Below are positions 43,389-52,644 of a DNA stretch of 64,000 bases, piece by piece. The position numbers were made by a program, and so were the translations under genes. The notes under the pieces are model-generated. The model was not told the origin of the DNA. It ran no database searches and was given only the letters and a program-made list of their open reading frames with translations. Source of the DNA: Streptomyces sp. ASQP_92 (GTDB taxonomy: Bacteria; Actinomycetota; Actinomycetes; Streptomycetales; Streptomycetaceae); contig NZ_JAODUA010000012.1 in assembly GCF_025399895.1 (NCBI RefSeq), positions 1 through 64,000 of the forward strand, in the 5' to 3' direction. Within the stretch, counting starts at the first letter, position 1, and each line of letters begins with the position of its first letter.

Positions 43389-44605
43389 GCGCGGTCGGGG
43401 TCTCCTGTGCGGTCGGGGTCTCCTGTGCGGGGCCGGGGCTCGGGCCGGCCCTCCACGGGCCCGTCGAGGTCCTCGATGGTGGCGTTCGACGCGGCCCTTC
43501 GCGGCGCGGTCGCGCGGGCCGCGAACTCCACATCCCGGACCACCCTGGTGAGGTTCTCCCAGGTCAGCGCGGCGACTTCGGCTTCGGTCCAGCCCCGGCC
43601 GAGGAGCTCGGCGATCAGGGTGGGATAGCAGGAGGCGTCTTCCAGGCCGGAGGTGCGGGGGGCGCCGGTGGACAGTCCGTACGTTCCCGACAGCCCCACG
43701 TGCGCGGCTCCGGCCACCTCGCGCACCCGCTCGATGTGGTCGGCCACCTCGCGTACGGAGACGGCCGCGCCGGTCCCCTCGATCTGGTCCGGGGCGAAGC
43801 TCACCAGGCAGACCCCACCCTGTTCGCCGATGGCGGCGAGCAGGTCGTCGGAGGCGTTCAGGGGGTGCTGGGTGAGGGAGGCCGCCGCCGAGCGGGAGAG
43901 CAGCGCCGGGGCCTTGGACGAGTCGAGGGTGCGGCGCCAGGTGGCGGCGGTGGCGCCGGAGAGGTCCAGCAGTATCCCCAGCCGGTTCGACTCGCGCACC
44001 ACTTCCAGGCCGAAGCGGCTCAGGCCCGGCTCGGTCCAGGGGGTGCCCGGGGTCAGCGCGAGGGCCCGTACCCCCAGGAGGTGGTACGCCCTCAGGGTGC
44101 CCAGCGAGTTGCCGAGCGCGTGCGCGGCCACGGGGCCCAGGAACGAGGCGATGCGACCGCAGTTGCGGGCGTCCGCGAGGTCCCCGGCGCTGAGCGCCAG
44201 GCGCAGCCAGGCCGGGCAGGAGGCGATGAGGGAGCGGATCCGGTCGAGGCGCTCCAGGGTGGCGCCGGCCGGGTCGGGGCAGCCCGGCTCGGCGTTCAGC
44301 GCCCAGAACTGCGCTCCCACGCCGCCGGCCCGCAGCCGGGGGATGTCCGTGTCGAGGGAGCTCTCGCCGATCTCCAGATCGTGCCAGGGGGCCTGGGCGA
44401 GGGCCTTCGCGAGCGTGTTGTGCCCGTCTGCCACGGGGTGCGCGGCGAGCAGGCTGCGGGCGCGGTCGAGGCAGTCGTCGCCGGCGTCCGGGTCGGATAC
44501 GGGGTCGGGTGGTGCGGCGGGGGGTGCGGCGGGTACTGCGGAGGTCGGCGCTTCGAGCTCGCCGACCGCCGAGGTGCTCTGGGGGTCGTCCTGCAGATCT
44601 GCCAT
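43385..44605 (-). CDS. M19 dipeptidase-like protein lacking the metal site (probable pseudoenzyme)
   Basis: 406-aa paralogue of the active-looking dipeptidase at 45.1-46.3 kb, sharing RLRAGGVGAQFW, SLxTLRA, and the helix around LIAELLGRGW. The renal-dipeptidase metal ligands are largely gone: HND becomes HNT, EGGH becomes VAAH, DLSH becomes DLSG, SHSS becomes SRSA, GGDFDG becomes SGTYGL. Only the first His remains. The N-terminus has a 40-residue Pro/Ala-rich extension. The reading frame is intact with normal codon bias, so it is maintained for a non-catalytic purpose or a new reaction. Confidence 0.88.
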   Translation of the reverse strand: MADLQDDPQSTSAVGELEAPTSAVPAAPPAAPPDPVSDPDAGDDCLDRARSLLAAHPVADGHNTLAKALAQAPWHDLEIGESSLDTDIPRLRAGGVGAQFWALNAEPGCPDPAGATLERLDRIRSLIASCPAWLRLALSAGDLADARNCGRIASFLGPVAAHALGNSLGTLRAYHLLGVRALALTPGTPWTEPGLSRFGLEVVRESNRLGILLDLSGATAATWRRTLDSSKAPALLSRSAAASLTQHPLNASDDLLAAIGEQGGVCLVSFAPDQIEGTGAAVSVREVADHIERVREVAGAAHVGLSGTYGLSTGAPRTSGLEDASCYPTLIAELLGRGWTEAEVAALTWENLTRVVRDVEFAARATAPRRAASNATIEDLDGPVEGRPEPRPRTGDPDRTGDPDRA

Positions 44606-44694
44606 GACGGGCTCCCGGGATCGGCGGTGACGGCAGTATCGTCACGGTGTCACGGCGGGGCGGGGACTTCTCGGCAGACGGCGCGTTCGGGGGA

Positions 44695-45085
44695 CCCCCT
44701 GGGCTCCGCCCAGCCCCGGCCCCCTGGGGCTCCGCCCCAAACCCCGGGCCCTTTGCCCACCCACCCGCCCGTGCAGGGGGTTGGTTGGTTCCGGCCCTCC
44801 TGGGGCTCCGCCCCAGACCCCGTTCGCGCCTGAACGGCGCTCGTCCTCAAACGCCGGACAGGCTGAAATGCCCGATGCGGGCCAGCACCAGTACCGCTAA
44901 GGGGCGCGGGGAACTGCGCGAGAAGCGCCCACGGTCCGCAGCCAAAAGAACCCGGGGCTCCGCCCCAGACCCCGATCGCGCCTAAAGGGCGCTCGTCCTC
45001 AAACGCCGGACGGGCTGAGGTGTCCTGCGCTGCCCCGCACCGAGCAGTTAAGGGGCGCGGGGAACTGCGCAAAAAAAGGGGGGGC
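44695..45085 (+). repeat. Intergenic repeat region between the two M19 paralogues
   Basis: Several hairpin blocks containing CTCCGCCCC (around 44704, 44727-44742, 44801-44815, 44955), two with the tail CTCGTCCTCAAACGCCGGAC, and two copies of the GGGGCGCGGGGAACTGCGC unit (44901 and 45052). The block at 44797-44925 is nearly identical to 22631-22760. The stretch 44727-44866 is close to the reverse complement of 63818-63965. No gene is visible between 44606 and 45127. Confidence 0.88.
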
Positions 45086-45127
45086 CGGGCCTCCCCCGGG
45101 GTTGGGGGTGGCCCGGTGTGGGAGGGG

Positions 45128-46312
45128 TTAGGCGTCCAGGGTGGGGAGGGTCGCGTTCGAGGGGCCGCGAAGCGGACGGAGCTCGCGCGAGACGGACTCC
45201 GCATCCCGCAGCACCCGCACCGCGTTCGACCACGTCAGCTTCGCCAGGTCCGCCGAGGACCAGCCCCGGGAGAGCAGCTCGGCCACCAGGTTCGGGTAGC
45301 CCGAGACGTCGTCCAGGCCCGCCGGCGTGAACGCCGTACCGTCGAAGTCGCCGCCGATGCCGATGTGGTCGACCCCGGCCACCTCGCGCATGTGGTCCAG
45401 ATGGTCCGCCACCGTCGCCGCCGTGGCGATCGGCCGCGGATTCGCCGCCTCGAACGCCTCGTGGAGCTTCATCGCCTCCGGCGAGGTGTCCAGGTGGTGC
45501 AGGCCGTGCGCGCGCAGGTTGTCGTCGGCCGCCTGCGTCCAGGCCACCGCCGCCGGCAGGATGAACTTCGGGACGAAGGTGGCCATGGCCACGCCTCCGT
45601 TGCCGGGGAGCTGGGCCAGCACGTCGTCGGGGATGTTGCGCGGGTGGTCGCAGATCGCCCGCGCGGAGGAGTGCGAGAAGATCACCGGCGCCACGGACGT
45701 GGACAGCGCGTCCCGCATCGTCGTCGCCGCGACGTGCGAGAGGTCGACCAGCATGCCGATGCGGTTCATCTCGCGGACGACCTCGTGGCCGAACGGCGAG
45801 AGCCCGCCCACGTTCGGCACATCGGTCGCCGAGTCCGCCCACGCCAGGTTGTCGTTGTGGGTCAGGGTCAGGTACCGCACGCCGAGCGCGTACAGCGCGC
45901 GCAGCGTGGCGAGGGAGTTGTTGATCGAGTGGCCGCCCTCGGCGCCCTTGAGCGAGGCGATGCGGCCCTCGGCGCGCGCCGCCTCCATGTCGTCGGCGGT
46001 GAGCGCGGGCACCAGTTCGCAGGGGTAGCGCGCCAGCATCTGGTCGACGCAGTCGATCTGCTCCAGGGTGGCGCTGACCGCCTCGTCGCCCGCCAGGTCG
46101 CTGCGTACGTACACCGACCAGAACTGCGCCCCGACCCCGCCGGCCCGCAGCCGCTTGAGGTCGGTGTGGGTGCGGCCGGTGAGGTCGGTGGCCAGGTCGC
46201 AGCGGTCCAGGTCGTAGCGGGTCTGCTCGCGCAGCGCCCAGGGGAGGTCGTTGTGGCCGTCGGCCACGGGGTGGCGGGCGAGCAGGTCGCGGGCTTCGTC
46301 GAGGTGGCTCAT
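45128..46312 (-). CDS. Membrane dipeptidase (peptidase family M19)
   Basis: 394-aa binuclear-zinc dipeptidase. The full ligand set is visible: DGHND, the bridging Glu in GAEGGHS, His in VDLSH, His in FSHSS, and Asp in GGDFDG. Start is ATG 46312 (MSHLDEARDLL), five bases after the purE stop, so it is in the purK-purE transcript. No signal peptide is seen, so it is probably cytosolic despite the family name. Natural substrates may be dipeptides, including those with D-residues. Confidence 0.95.
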   Translation of the reverse strand: MSHLDEARDLLARHPVADGHNDLPWALREQTRYDLDRCDLATDLTGRTHTDLKRLRAGGVGAQFWSVYVRSDLAGDEAVSATLEQIDCVDQMLARYPCELVPALTADDMEAARAEGRIASLKGAEGGHSINNSLATLRALYALGVRYLTLTHNDNLAWADSATDVPNVGGLSPFGHEVVREMNRIGMLVDLSHVAATTMRDALSTSVAPVIFSHSSARAICDHPRNIPDDVLAQLPGNGGVAMATFVPKFILPAAVAWTQAADDNLRAHGLHHLDTSPEAMKLHEAFEAANPRPIATAATVADHLDHMREVAGVDHIGIGGDFDGTAFTPAGLDDVSGYPNLVAELLSRGWSSADLAKLTWSNAVRVLRDAESVSRELRPLRGPSNATLPTLDA

Positions 46313-46317
46313 GGGAG

Positions 46318-46857
46318 TCACTTTCCGAATCCGAAGGCGCCCGAACCCTCGACCTTCGTCCGCAGCCGCTTGCCCTTCTCGGTGGCCTGGTCGTTCAGCT
46401 CCTGCTGGAACTCCCGCATGCGCGCGAGGAGTTCGGGGTCGTGGGTGGCCAGGATGCGGGCCGCGAGCAGGCCCGCGTTGCGCGCCCCGCCGACCGAGAC
46501 GGTGGCCACCGGCACGCCCGCGGGCATCTGCACGATGGACAGGAGCGAGTCCATGCCGTCCAGGTACTTCAGCGGTACGGGTACGCCGATGACCGGGAGC
46601 GGGGTCACCGAGGCGAGCATGCCGGGCAGGTGGGCGGCGCCGCCCGCGCCCGCGATGATCGCCTTGAGGCCCCGGCCCGCGGCCTCCTCGCCGTACGCGA
46701 TCATCTCGCGCGGCATCCGGTGCGCGGAGACGACGTCGACCTCGTAGCGGATCTCGAACTCGTCGAGTGCCTTGGCGGCGGCCTCCATGACCGGCCAGTC
46801 GGAGTCCGAGCCCATGACGATGCCGACGACGGGGCCGGGTGCGGCTGCGCTGCTCAT
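46318..46857 (-). CDS. purE: N5-carboxyaminoimidazole ribonucleotide mutase
   Basis: 179-aa class I PurE of de novo purine synthesis, converting N5-CAIR to CAIR. Signatures: GIVMGSDSDWPVM, SAHRMPREM and AGAGGAAHLPGM. Start ATG 46857 overlaps the purK stop (ATGA). The C-terminus has a 20-residue charged extension after the core. Works directly after PurK. Confidence 0.97.
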   Translation of the reverse strand: MSSAAAPGPVVGIVMGSDSDWPVMEAAAKALDEFEIRYEVDVVSAHRMPREMIAYGEEAAGRGLKAIIAGAGGAAHLPGMLASVTPLPVIGVPVPLKYLDGMDSLLSIVQMPAGVPVATVSVGGARNAGLLAARILATHDPELLARMREFQQELNDQATEKGKRLRTKVEGSGAFGFGK

Positions 46858-47993
46858 TCGGTGATCGTTCCCCTGAGGTAGTCGGCTGCGTGGCGGGCCC
46901 GCTCGCGGACCTCCGCGAGATCGTCGCCATAGGTGTTGACGTGGCCCACCTTGCGTCCGGGCTTCACGTCCTTGCCATACATGTGGATCTTGAGCTGGGG
47001 GTCGCGGGCCATGCAGTGCAGGTACGCGTAGTACATGTCCGGGTAGTCGCCGCCGAGCACGTTGCACATCACGGTCCACTTCGACCGCGGGCGCGGGTCG
47101 CCCAGGGGAAGGTCGAGGACGGCGCGGACGTGGTTGGCGAACTGCGAGGTGATCGCGCCGTCCTGGGTCCAGTGGCCGGAGTTGTGCGGACGCATGGCCA
47201 GCTCGTTGACGAGGATGCGGCCGTCGCGGGTCTCGAAGAGCTCGACCGCGAGGTGGCCGACGACACCGAGCTCGGAGGCGATGCGCAGCGCGAGCTGCTG
47301 GGCCTCGCCCGCCAGCTCGTCGTCGAGGTCGGGGGCGGGGGCGATCACCGTGTCGCACACGCCGTCCACCTGGATCGACTCCACGACGGGGTACGCCACC
47401 GCCTGACCGTGCGGCGAGCGCACGACGTTGGCCGCCAGCTCCCGTACGAAGTCCACCTTCTCCTCGGCGAGGACGTCGACGCCCGCCTTGAAGGCGTCGG
47501 CCGCGTCCGCCTCGGAGCGTACGAACCACACGCCCTTGCCGTCGTAACCGCCGACGACCGTCTTGAGGATGACGGGATAGCCGTCGCCCTCGGCGGCGAA
47601 CCGCGACACGTCGGCCGGGTCGGCCACGATGCGGTGGCGGGGGCAGGGGGCTCCGATCGCGCTCAGCCTGGCGCGCATCACCCCCTTGTCGTGGGCGTGC
47701 ACCAACGCGTCGGGCCCCGGGCGCACGACGATGCCGTCCGCTTCCAGGGCCCGCAGGTGTTCGGTGGGCACGTGCTCGTGGTCGAAGGTGATCACGTCAC
47801 AGCCGCGCGCGAAGTCACGCAGCGTGTCCAGGTCGCGATAGTCGCCGACGACGACCTCGCTCACCACCTGGGCCGCCGAGTCCTGCGGGGTGTCACTGAG
47901 GAGCTTGAATCTGATGCCGAGGGGGATGCCCGCCTCGTGGGTCATGCGGGCGAGCTGACCGCCGCCGACCATGCCGACTACCGGGAACGTCAC
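46854..47993 (-). CDS. purK: 5-(carboxyamino)imidazole ribonucleotide synthase
   Basis: 379-aa ATP-grasp enzyme carboxylating AIR to N5-CAIR with bicarbonate and ATP. Starts VGMVGGGQLARMT after a short N-terminus; ATP-grasp core with VILKTVVGGYDGKGVW, and the substrate-binding NELAMRPHNSGHWT. First gene of purK-purE-dipeptidase. Divergent from the GtrA gene with about 150 bp between. Confidence 0.97.
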   Translation of the reverse strand: MTFPVVGMVGGGQLARMTHEAGIPLGIRFKLLSDTPQDSAAQVVSEVVVGDYRDLDTLRDFARGCDVITFDHEHVPTEHLRALEADGIVVRPGPDALVHAHDKGVMRARLSAIGAPCPRHRIVADPADVSRFAAEGDGYPVILKTVVGGYDGKGVWFVRSEADAADAFKAGVDVLAEEKVDFVRELAANVVRSPHGQAVAYPVVESIQVDGVCDTVIAPAPDLDDELAGEAQQLALRIASELGVVGHLAVELFETRDGRILVNELAMRPHNSGHWTQDGAITSQFANHVRAVLDLPLGDPRPRSKWTVMCNVLGGDYPDMYYAYLHCMARDPQLKIHMYGKDVKPGRKVGHVNTYGDDLAEVRERARHAADYLRGTITE

Positions 47994-48148
47994 GCCACCA
48001 GGATATCCGCCGTCCGGGCGAGCCCTCCAGGGCCCGGTCCCGACGGTGGATTCCCGGTGCCCAGGGGCACGGCCCGCGGGGGGTGGTTAGCATGGGCGGG
48101 TTGACTGGCACGAAAAGCACACCGAATCGGACGGGGCTGGCGATCACC

Positions 48149-48652
48149 ATGAGTGCACAGGGCGCGTCGCCGTCGCGACTGCGACTGCTGGTACAGGAGG
48201 TCGCGAAGTTCGGCGCCGTGGGCGGCCTCGGGGTGCTCGTGAACATGGGCGCCTTCAACCTGCTGCGGCACGCCACCGAGCTCCAGGTGGTGCGGGCCAG
48301 TCTGCTCGCCACCGGGATCGCGATCGCCTTCAACTACGTGGGGTTCCGCTACTTCACCTACCGCGACCGCGAGAAGAGCGGCCGGGCCCGTGAGCTGACC
48401 CTGTTCCTGCTGTTCAGCGTGGTCGGCGCGGTGATCGAGAACGGCATCCTGTACGTCGCGACGTACGGCTTCGGCTGGAACAGCCCGTGGCAGAACAACT
48501 TCTTCAAGTTCCTCGGCATCGGGCTCGGCACCCTGTTCCGCTTCTGGTCCTACCGCACCTGGGTGTTCCGCGCGCTGCCCGCCCGGGAGGCGGTGCAGAC
48601 GGCCGAATCGTTTCTCGACGACCCCCGGCCCGTCCTCCCCGCCAAGCGCTGA
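48149..48652 (+). CDS. GtrA family membrane protein
   Basis: 167-aa four-helix membrane protein of the GtrA/polysaccharide-translocation type, thought to help flip or handle lipid-linked sugars. Helices begin at FGAVGGLGVLVNMGAF, SLLATGIAIAFNYVGFRYF, LTLFLLFSVVGAVIENGIL and FFKFLGIGLGTLFRFW. I chose ATG 48149 (MSAQGASPS); ATG 48092 with a GGGGGGTGG site would add 19 residues. Fits the envelope-glycan theme of the window. Confidence 0.88.
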   Translation: MSAQGASPSRLRLLVQEVAKFGAVGGLGVLVNMGAFNLLRHATELQVVRASLLATGIAIAFNYVGFRYFTYRDREKSGRARELTLFLLFSVVGAVIENGILYVATYGFGWNSPWQNNFFKFLGIGLGTLFRFWSYRTWVFRALPAREAVQTAESFLDDPRPVLPAKR

Positions 48653-48667
48653 CCCCGACCGCACCCA

Positions 48668-48698
48668 CTGAGCGGCCCCGCTCCGGGGCCCGGCTCAG
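48668..48698. terminator. Convergent terminator hairpin
   Basis: CTGAGC-GGCCCCG pairs with CGGGGCC-CG-GCTCAG (2-nt bulge, 3-nt loop) between gtrA and the histidine kinase gene. It overlaps the kinase stop codon. Confidence 0.5.
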
Positions 48699-49966
48699 CG
48701 GATCGTGGCCGTACGCTCCGGCTCGCGGCGAGCACCCGCCTCACGGCTGAGGAAGAGCGCGAACACGGCCGGCTGCTGCTGGAGCATTTCGAGCCGGCCC
48801 CCGTCGGCCTCCGCGAGATCCCGGGCGACGGCGAGGCCGATGCCCGTGGAGTTGCGGCCGCTGATGGAGCGCTCGAAGATCCGCGCGCCCAGGTCGGGCG
48901 GCACCCCGGGGCCCTCGTCGGTGACCTCGACCACGGCCTGGTTGCCGGTGACCCGGGTGCGTACCGCGACCGTGCCGCCGCCGTGCATCAGCGAGTTCTC
49001 GATCAGCGCGGCCAGCACCTGGGCGACCGCGCCCGGGGTGCCGACCGCCTTCAGACCGGTCTTGCCGGAGCGCACGATGGCGCGGCCCGCGCTGCGATAC
49101 GCCGGGCGCCACTCCTCCAGTTGCTGCTTGACGACCTCGTCGAGCGAGAACACCACGGCCGAACCGGTGCGCGGATCACGACTGTTGGTGAGAAGGCGCT
49201 CCACCACGTCGGTGAGCCGCTCGACCTGGGTGAGCGCGATCGTGGCCTCCTCCTTGACCGTGTCCAGGTCATCGGTGAGGGCGATCTCCTCCAGGCGCAT
49301 GGAGAGCGCGGTCAGCGGGGTGCGCAACTGGTGCGAGGCGTCGGCCGCCAGGCGCCGCTCGGCGGTGAGCATCCGGCCGATCCGGTCGGCGGAGGAGTCC
49401 AGCACATCGGCGACCCGGTCCAGCTCGGGCACCCCGTACCGCTTGTGCCGCGGGCGGGGGTCGCCGGAGCCGAGCCGTTCGGCGGTCTCGGCGAGGTCGG
49501 TGAGCGGGGAGGCCAGCTTGTTGGCCTGGCGCACCGCGAGGAGCACCGCGGAGACGATGGCGAGCAGGGCGACCGCGCCGATGATCAGCAGGGTGCGCCC
49601 GACCTCCCTGGTGACCGTGGAGCGGTCCTCCTCGACCAGCACGGACTCGCCGCGCTCGCCGGTGGCGGTGCCCTTGATGACGGTGCCCTCGGGCCGTTCG
49701 CCCAGCTCCATCACCGGGCGGCCCGGGATGGCGATGCGGGCGTAGCGCTTGGGGTCGATCTGTTCGTTCAGGACCTGCGCGTTGATCGTCTCGTTGGCCA
49801 GGGTGCGGCTGTCGACGACGGAGACGAGCCGCAGCGCCTCGGAGTCGACGCTCTCCTGGGCGCTGCTGCTGATGGTCCGGGTCTCGACGATGACGAGGGA
49901 GACGCCGAAGACCGCGATCACCACGAGAACGACGGCGAGTGTGGAGTTGATCAGTCGACGGCGCAT
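48695..49966 (-). CDS. Sensor histidine kinase
   Basis: 423-aa membrane kinase. Helix 1 at about 8-28, an extracytoplasmic sensor of about 95 residues, helix 2 near 124-144, then HAMP (LASPLTDLAETAERLG). The HisKA box is DASHQLRTPLTAL with the phospho-accepting His, and the ATPase boxes are LIENSLMHGGG (N), DEGPGVP (G1) and GRNSTGIGLAV (G2). It lies 13 bp after the response-regulator gene. The signal is unknown. Confidence 0.95.
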   Translation of the reverse strand: MRRRLINSTLAVVLVVIAVFGVSLVIVETRTISSSAQESVDSEALRLVSVVDSRTLANETINAQVLNEQIDPKRYARIAIPGRPVMELGERPEGTVIKGTATGERGESVLVEEDRSTVTREVGRTLLIIGAVALLAIVSAVLLAVRQANKLASPLTDLAETAERLGSGDPRPRHKRYGVPELDRVADVLDSSADRIGRMLTAERRLAADASHQLRTPLTALSMRLEEIALTDDLDTVKEEATIALTQVERLTDVVERLLTNSRDPRTGSAVVFSLDEVVKQQLEEWRPAYRSAGRAIVRSGKTGLKAVGTPGAVAQVLAALIENSLMHGGGTVAVRTRVTGNQAVVEVTDEGPGVPPDLGARIFERSISGRNSTGIGLAVARDLAEADGGRLEMLQQQPAVFALFLSREAGARREPERTATIR

Positions 49967-49979
49967 GTGCCCCGGTGCT

Positions 49980-50657
49980 CTAGCTCTTCTCGAAGCGGAA
50001 GCCGACTCCGCGGACGGTGGCGATGTAGCGGGGGTTGGCCGCGTCGTCGCCGAGCTTCTTGCGCAGCCACGAGATGTGCATGTCGAGCGTCTTGGTCGAG
50101 GACCACCAGGTGGTGTCCCAGACCTCGCGCATGAGCTGGTCGCGGGTCACGACCCGGCCCGCGTCCCGCACCAGGACCCGCAGCAGGTCGAACTCCTTGG
50201 CGGTGAGCTGGAGTTCCTCGTCGCCCATCCAGGCGCGGTGCGACTCGACGTCGATCCGTACGCCGTGGGTGGCGGGCTGGGGCACCGGCTCGGTGGCGCC
50301 GCGCCGCAGCAGCGCCCGGACCCGTGCGAGCAGTTCGGCGAGGCGGAAGGGCTTGGTGACGTAGTCGTCCGCGCCGGCGTCGAGGCCGACCACGGTGTCC
50401 ACCTCGTCGGCGCGGGCGGTGAGCACGAGGATGGGGACGGTGTGTCCCTCGGCGCGCAGCCTCCGGGCGACTTCGAGGCCGTCCATGCCGGGAAGCCCCA
50501 GGTCGAGCACGACCAGGTCGGCGCCCCCCTGCAGTCCGGCGTCGAGGGCGGTCGGGCCGTCCTCGCGGACCTCGACCTCGTAACCCTCCCTGCGCAGGGC
50601 GCGGGCCAGTGGCTCCGAGATGGACGCGTCGTCCTCGGCGAGCAGTACACGGGTCAT
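49980..50657 (-). CDS. OmpR/PhoB-type response regulator
   Basis: 225-aa two-component regulator, partner of the adjoining kinase. The receiver (residues 1-115) has acidic EDD near the start, the phospho-Asp in VVLDLGLPGMDG, and Lys in VTKPFRLAEL. A winged-helix DNA-binding domain follows (LTAKEFDLLRVLVRDAG, RKKLGDDAANPRYIATVRGVG). ATG 50657 (MTRVLLAEDD) is taken over a longer ORF. Confidence 0.96.
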   Translation of the reverse strand: MTRVLLAEDDASISEPLARALRREGYEVEVREDGPTALDAGLQGGADLVVLDLGLPGMDGLEVARRLRAEGHTVPILVLTARADEVDTVVGLDAGADDYVTKPFRLAELLARVRALLRRGATEPVPQPATHGVRIDVESHRAWMGDEELQLTAKEFDLLRVLVRDAGRVVTRDQLMREVWDTTWWSSTKTLDMHISWLRKKLGDDAANPRYIATVRGVGFRFEKS

Positions 50658-51125
50658 GGAGGTGATGGTAGTCCGCGGCGGCGACAATGCGTCAGGTGAT
50701 CCACCCACCCTGCGGCTCTATGAGGGGATCTTGATCAACACCTTCGAATGGGGGTGATTGGTTCCAGGTATGCCTGTGATCCATCTCTCAAGTCCTTCCA
50801 TATGCCACAGTCTGGTGACGTATGGTGTCCCAACGCCTATAGCACTACTCGGGGACCTTTGGCCTGCTTGGCGCGCCAAGGGTCTCTTTTCTGCACAGGG
50901 CCGGCTTTGCCAGTCTTGAGATCAGTGAATGACCTACGGGCCGGGCCCCAGCGCGAACGAGCGCACGGGGTGTGGATCCCGGTGTGGTCTGTCCTTCCCG
51001 CCTCCCCCACGGAGCCGGACCCCAAAGGCGTTGGGGGGACAGTCGCCATGCCGGTGCCGGCCTTCCCCCACCGGGCGCGACCCAACGCTCACGAAGCGCG
51101 CGTCCCGAGCAAGCAAGGATCGACC
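50658..51125. promoter_or_regulatory. 468-bp regulatory region between the response regulator and the peptide transporter
   Basis: No convincing gene. The first 200 bases are AT-richer. CTTGGCGCGCCAAG at 50867-50880 is a perfect 14-bp palindrome and a candidate operator for the transporter. A 70-codon frame from 50930 is open but Pro/Arg/Ser-rich and looks non-coding. Confidence 0.5.
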
Positions 51126-52625
51126 ATGGCGTCCAGCCTGACGAAGGACTCCGCCAGTACCACTGGCACCGAGAAGACCTTCCTCGGCCACCCCCGCGGC
51201 CTGGCCAACCTCTTCATGACGGAGATGTGGGAGCGCTACAGCTTCTACGGCATGCGGGCCCTGCTCGTGCTCTACCTGGTCGCCCCGGCGTCCCAGGGCG
51301 GACTCGGGTTCAACATGGCCACGGCCACCGCGATCTACTCCGTGTACAACGCGATGGTGTACCTGCTCGCCCTGCCGGGCGGCTGGCTCGCCGACCGTGC
51401 CTGGGGTGCCCGCAGGACGGTGGCCATCGGCGGCACGATCATCATGATCGGCCACTTCCTCCTGGCCGTACCGGTGGAGATCTCGTTCTTCATCGGCCTC
51501 GCGGCCATCGCGCTCGGCTCCGGTCTCCTCAAGGCCAACATCTCCACGATGGTCGGCCACCTGTACCCGGACAAGAACGACCCGCGTCGCGACGGTGGCT
51601 TCACGGTCTTCTACATGGGCATCAACCTCGGTGCCTTCTTCGCGCCGCTGACGATCGGCACGGTCGGCCAGAAGGTCAACTGGCACTTCGGCTTCGCGCT
51701 CGCCGGTGTGGGCATGGCGCTGGGTCTGCTGTTCTTCTTCTTCGGTACCCGCCACATGTCGGCGGACAGCGACGTCGTCCCGACCCCGATGTCCGAGACC
51801 GAGCGCGCCGCGATCATCAAGAAGATCCTGATGTGGCTGGGCATCGCTGCCGTCGCCTACGCCGCCCTCGCGGTCTCGGGTCACTTCACGGTCGACTGGG
51901 CCATCTGGCCGCTGACCATCGCCGGCCTCGTCATCCCGGCCTGGTACCTGCTGCGCATCAAGCGCGACAAGGACCTCGACCAGGTCTCGCAGTCCCGCAT
52001 GTCGGCGTACGTGTGGTTCTTCGTCGCCGCGGCCGCCTTCTGGGGCATCTACGACCAGACCGGCTCGACGCTCAGCGTGTTCGCGCAGGACAACACCTCG
52101 AACAGCCTGTTCGGTCTGAACTTCCCGTCGAGCTGGTTCCAGTCCCTGAACCCGCTGTACGTGATGGCCCTGGCCCCGCTCTTCGCCTGGCTCTGGGTGT
52201 ACCTGAACAAGCGCCGCCAGGAGCCGAGCACGCTGTCGAAGTTCGCCTTCGGCCTCACGCTCATCGGCCTGTCGTTCTTCGTGATGATGCTGGCCCAGGC
52301 CGCCTCCTCCGGCGGCGTCAAGGTCACCCCGCTGTGGCTGTGCATGGTCTACCTGATCCAGACCGTCGGCGAGCTGACGCTCTCCCCGGTCGGCCTCTCC
52401 CTGACCACCAAGCTGGCGCCGGAGAAGTACGCCTCGCAGATGATGGGCGTCTGGTTCCTGGCCGTCACGGCCGGCGACTCGGTCATCGCCCTGCTCCAGC
52501 TCATCGGCGCGCCGACCGACTCCTCGTACTGGTTCGCCAGCCAGGGCGGCCTCGCCGTCCTCGCCGGTGTCGCGATCTTCATGTACCGCAGGAAGGTCCA
52601 GCCCCTCATGGGCGGCGTGCACTGA
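51126..52625 (+). CDS. POT family proton-coupled peptide transporter
   Basis: 499-aa major-facilitator protein importing di- and tripeptides with protons. The first helix has the family motif EMWERYSFYGMRALL (ExxER), followed by about 14 helices. The second signature FTVFYMGINLGAFFAPL is intact, as is GIYDQTGSTLSVF. ATG 51126 follows AAGGA by six bases; the longer frame through the leader is rejected. Long upstream region suggests regulated expression. Peptide uptake would complement the nearby dipeptidase. Confidence 0.96.
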   Translation: MASSLTKDSASTTGTEKTFLGHPRGLANLFMTEMWERYSFYGMRALLVLYLVAPASQGGLGFNMATATAIYSVYNAMVYLLALPGGWLADRAWGARRTVAIGGTIIMIGHFLLAVPVEISFFIGLAAIALGSGLLKANISTMVGHLYPDKNDPRRDGGFTVFYMGINLGAFFAPLTIGTVGQKVNWHFGFALAGVGMALGLLFFFFGTRHMSADSDVVPTPMSETERAAIIKKILMWLGIAAVAYAALAVSGHFTVDWAIWPLTIAGLVIPAWYLLRIKRDKDLDQVSQSRMSAYVWFFVAAAAFWGIYDQTGSTLSVFAQDNTSNSLFGLNFPSSWFQSLNPLYVMALAPLFAWLWVYLNKRRQEPSTLSKFAFGLTLIGLSFFVMMLAQAASSGGVKVTPLWLCMVYLIQTVGELTLSPVGLSLTTKLAPEKYASQMMGVWFLAVTAGDSVIALLQLIGAPTDSSYWFASQGGLAVLAGVAIFMYRRKVQPLMGGVH

Positions 52626-52644
52626 CGCACCGCCTCGACACGTA

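Noticed and set aside
50929..51141. 70-codon ORF upstream of the peptide transporter as a leader peptide or small gene
   Set aside because: Composition is Pro/Arg/Ser-rich, overlaps the transporter start, and no specific residue pattern or good ribosome site supports it.
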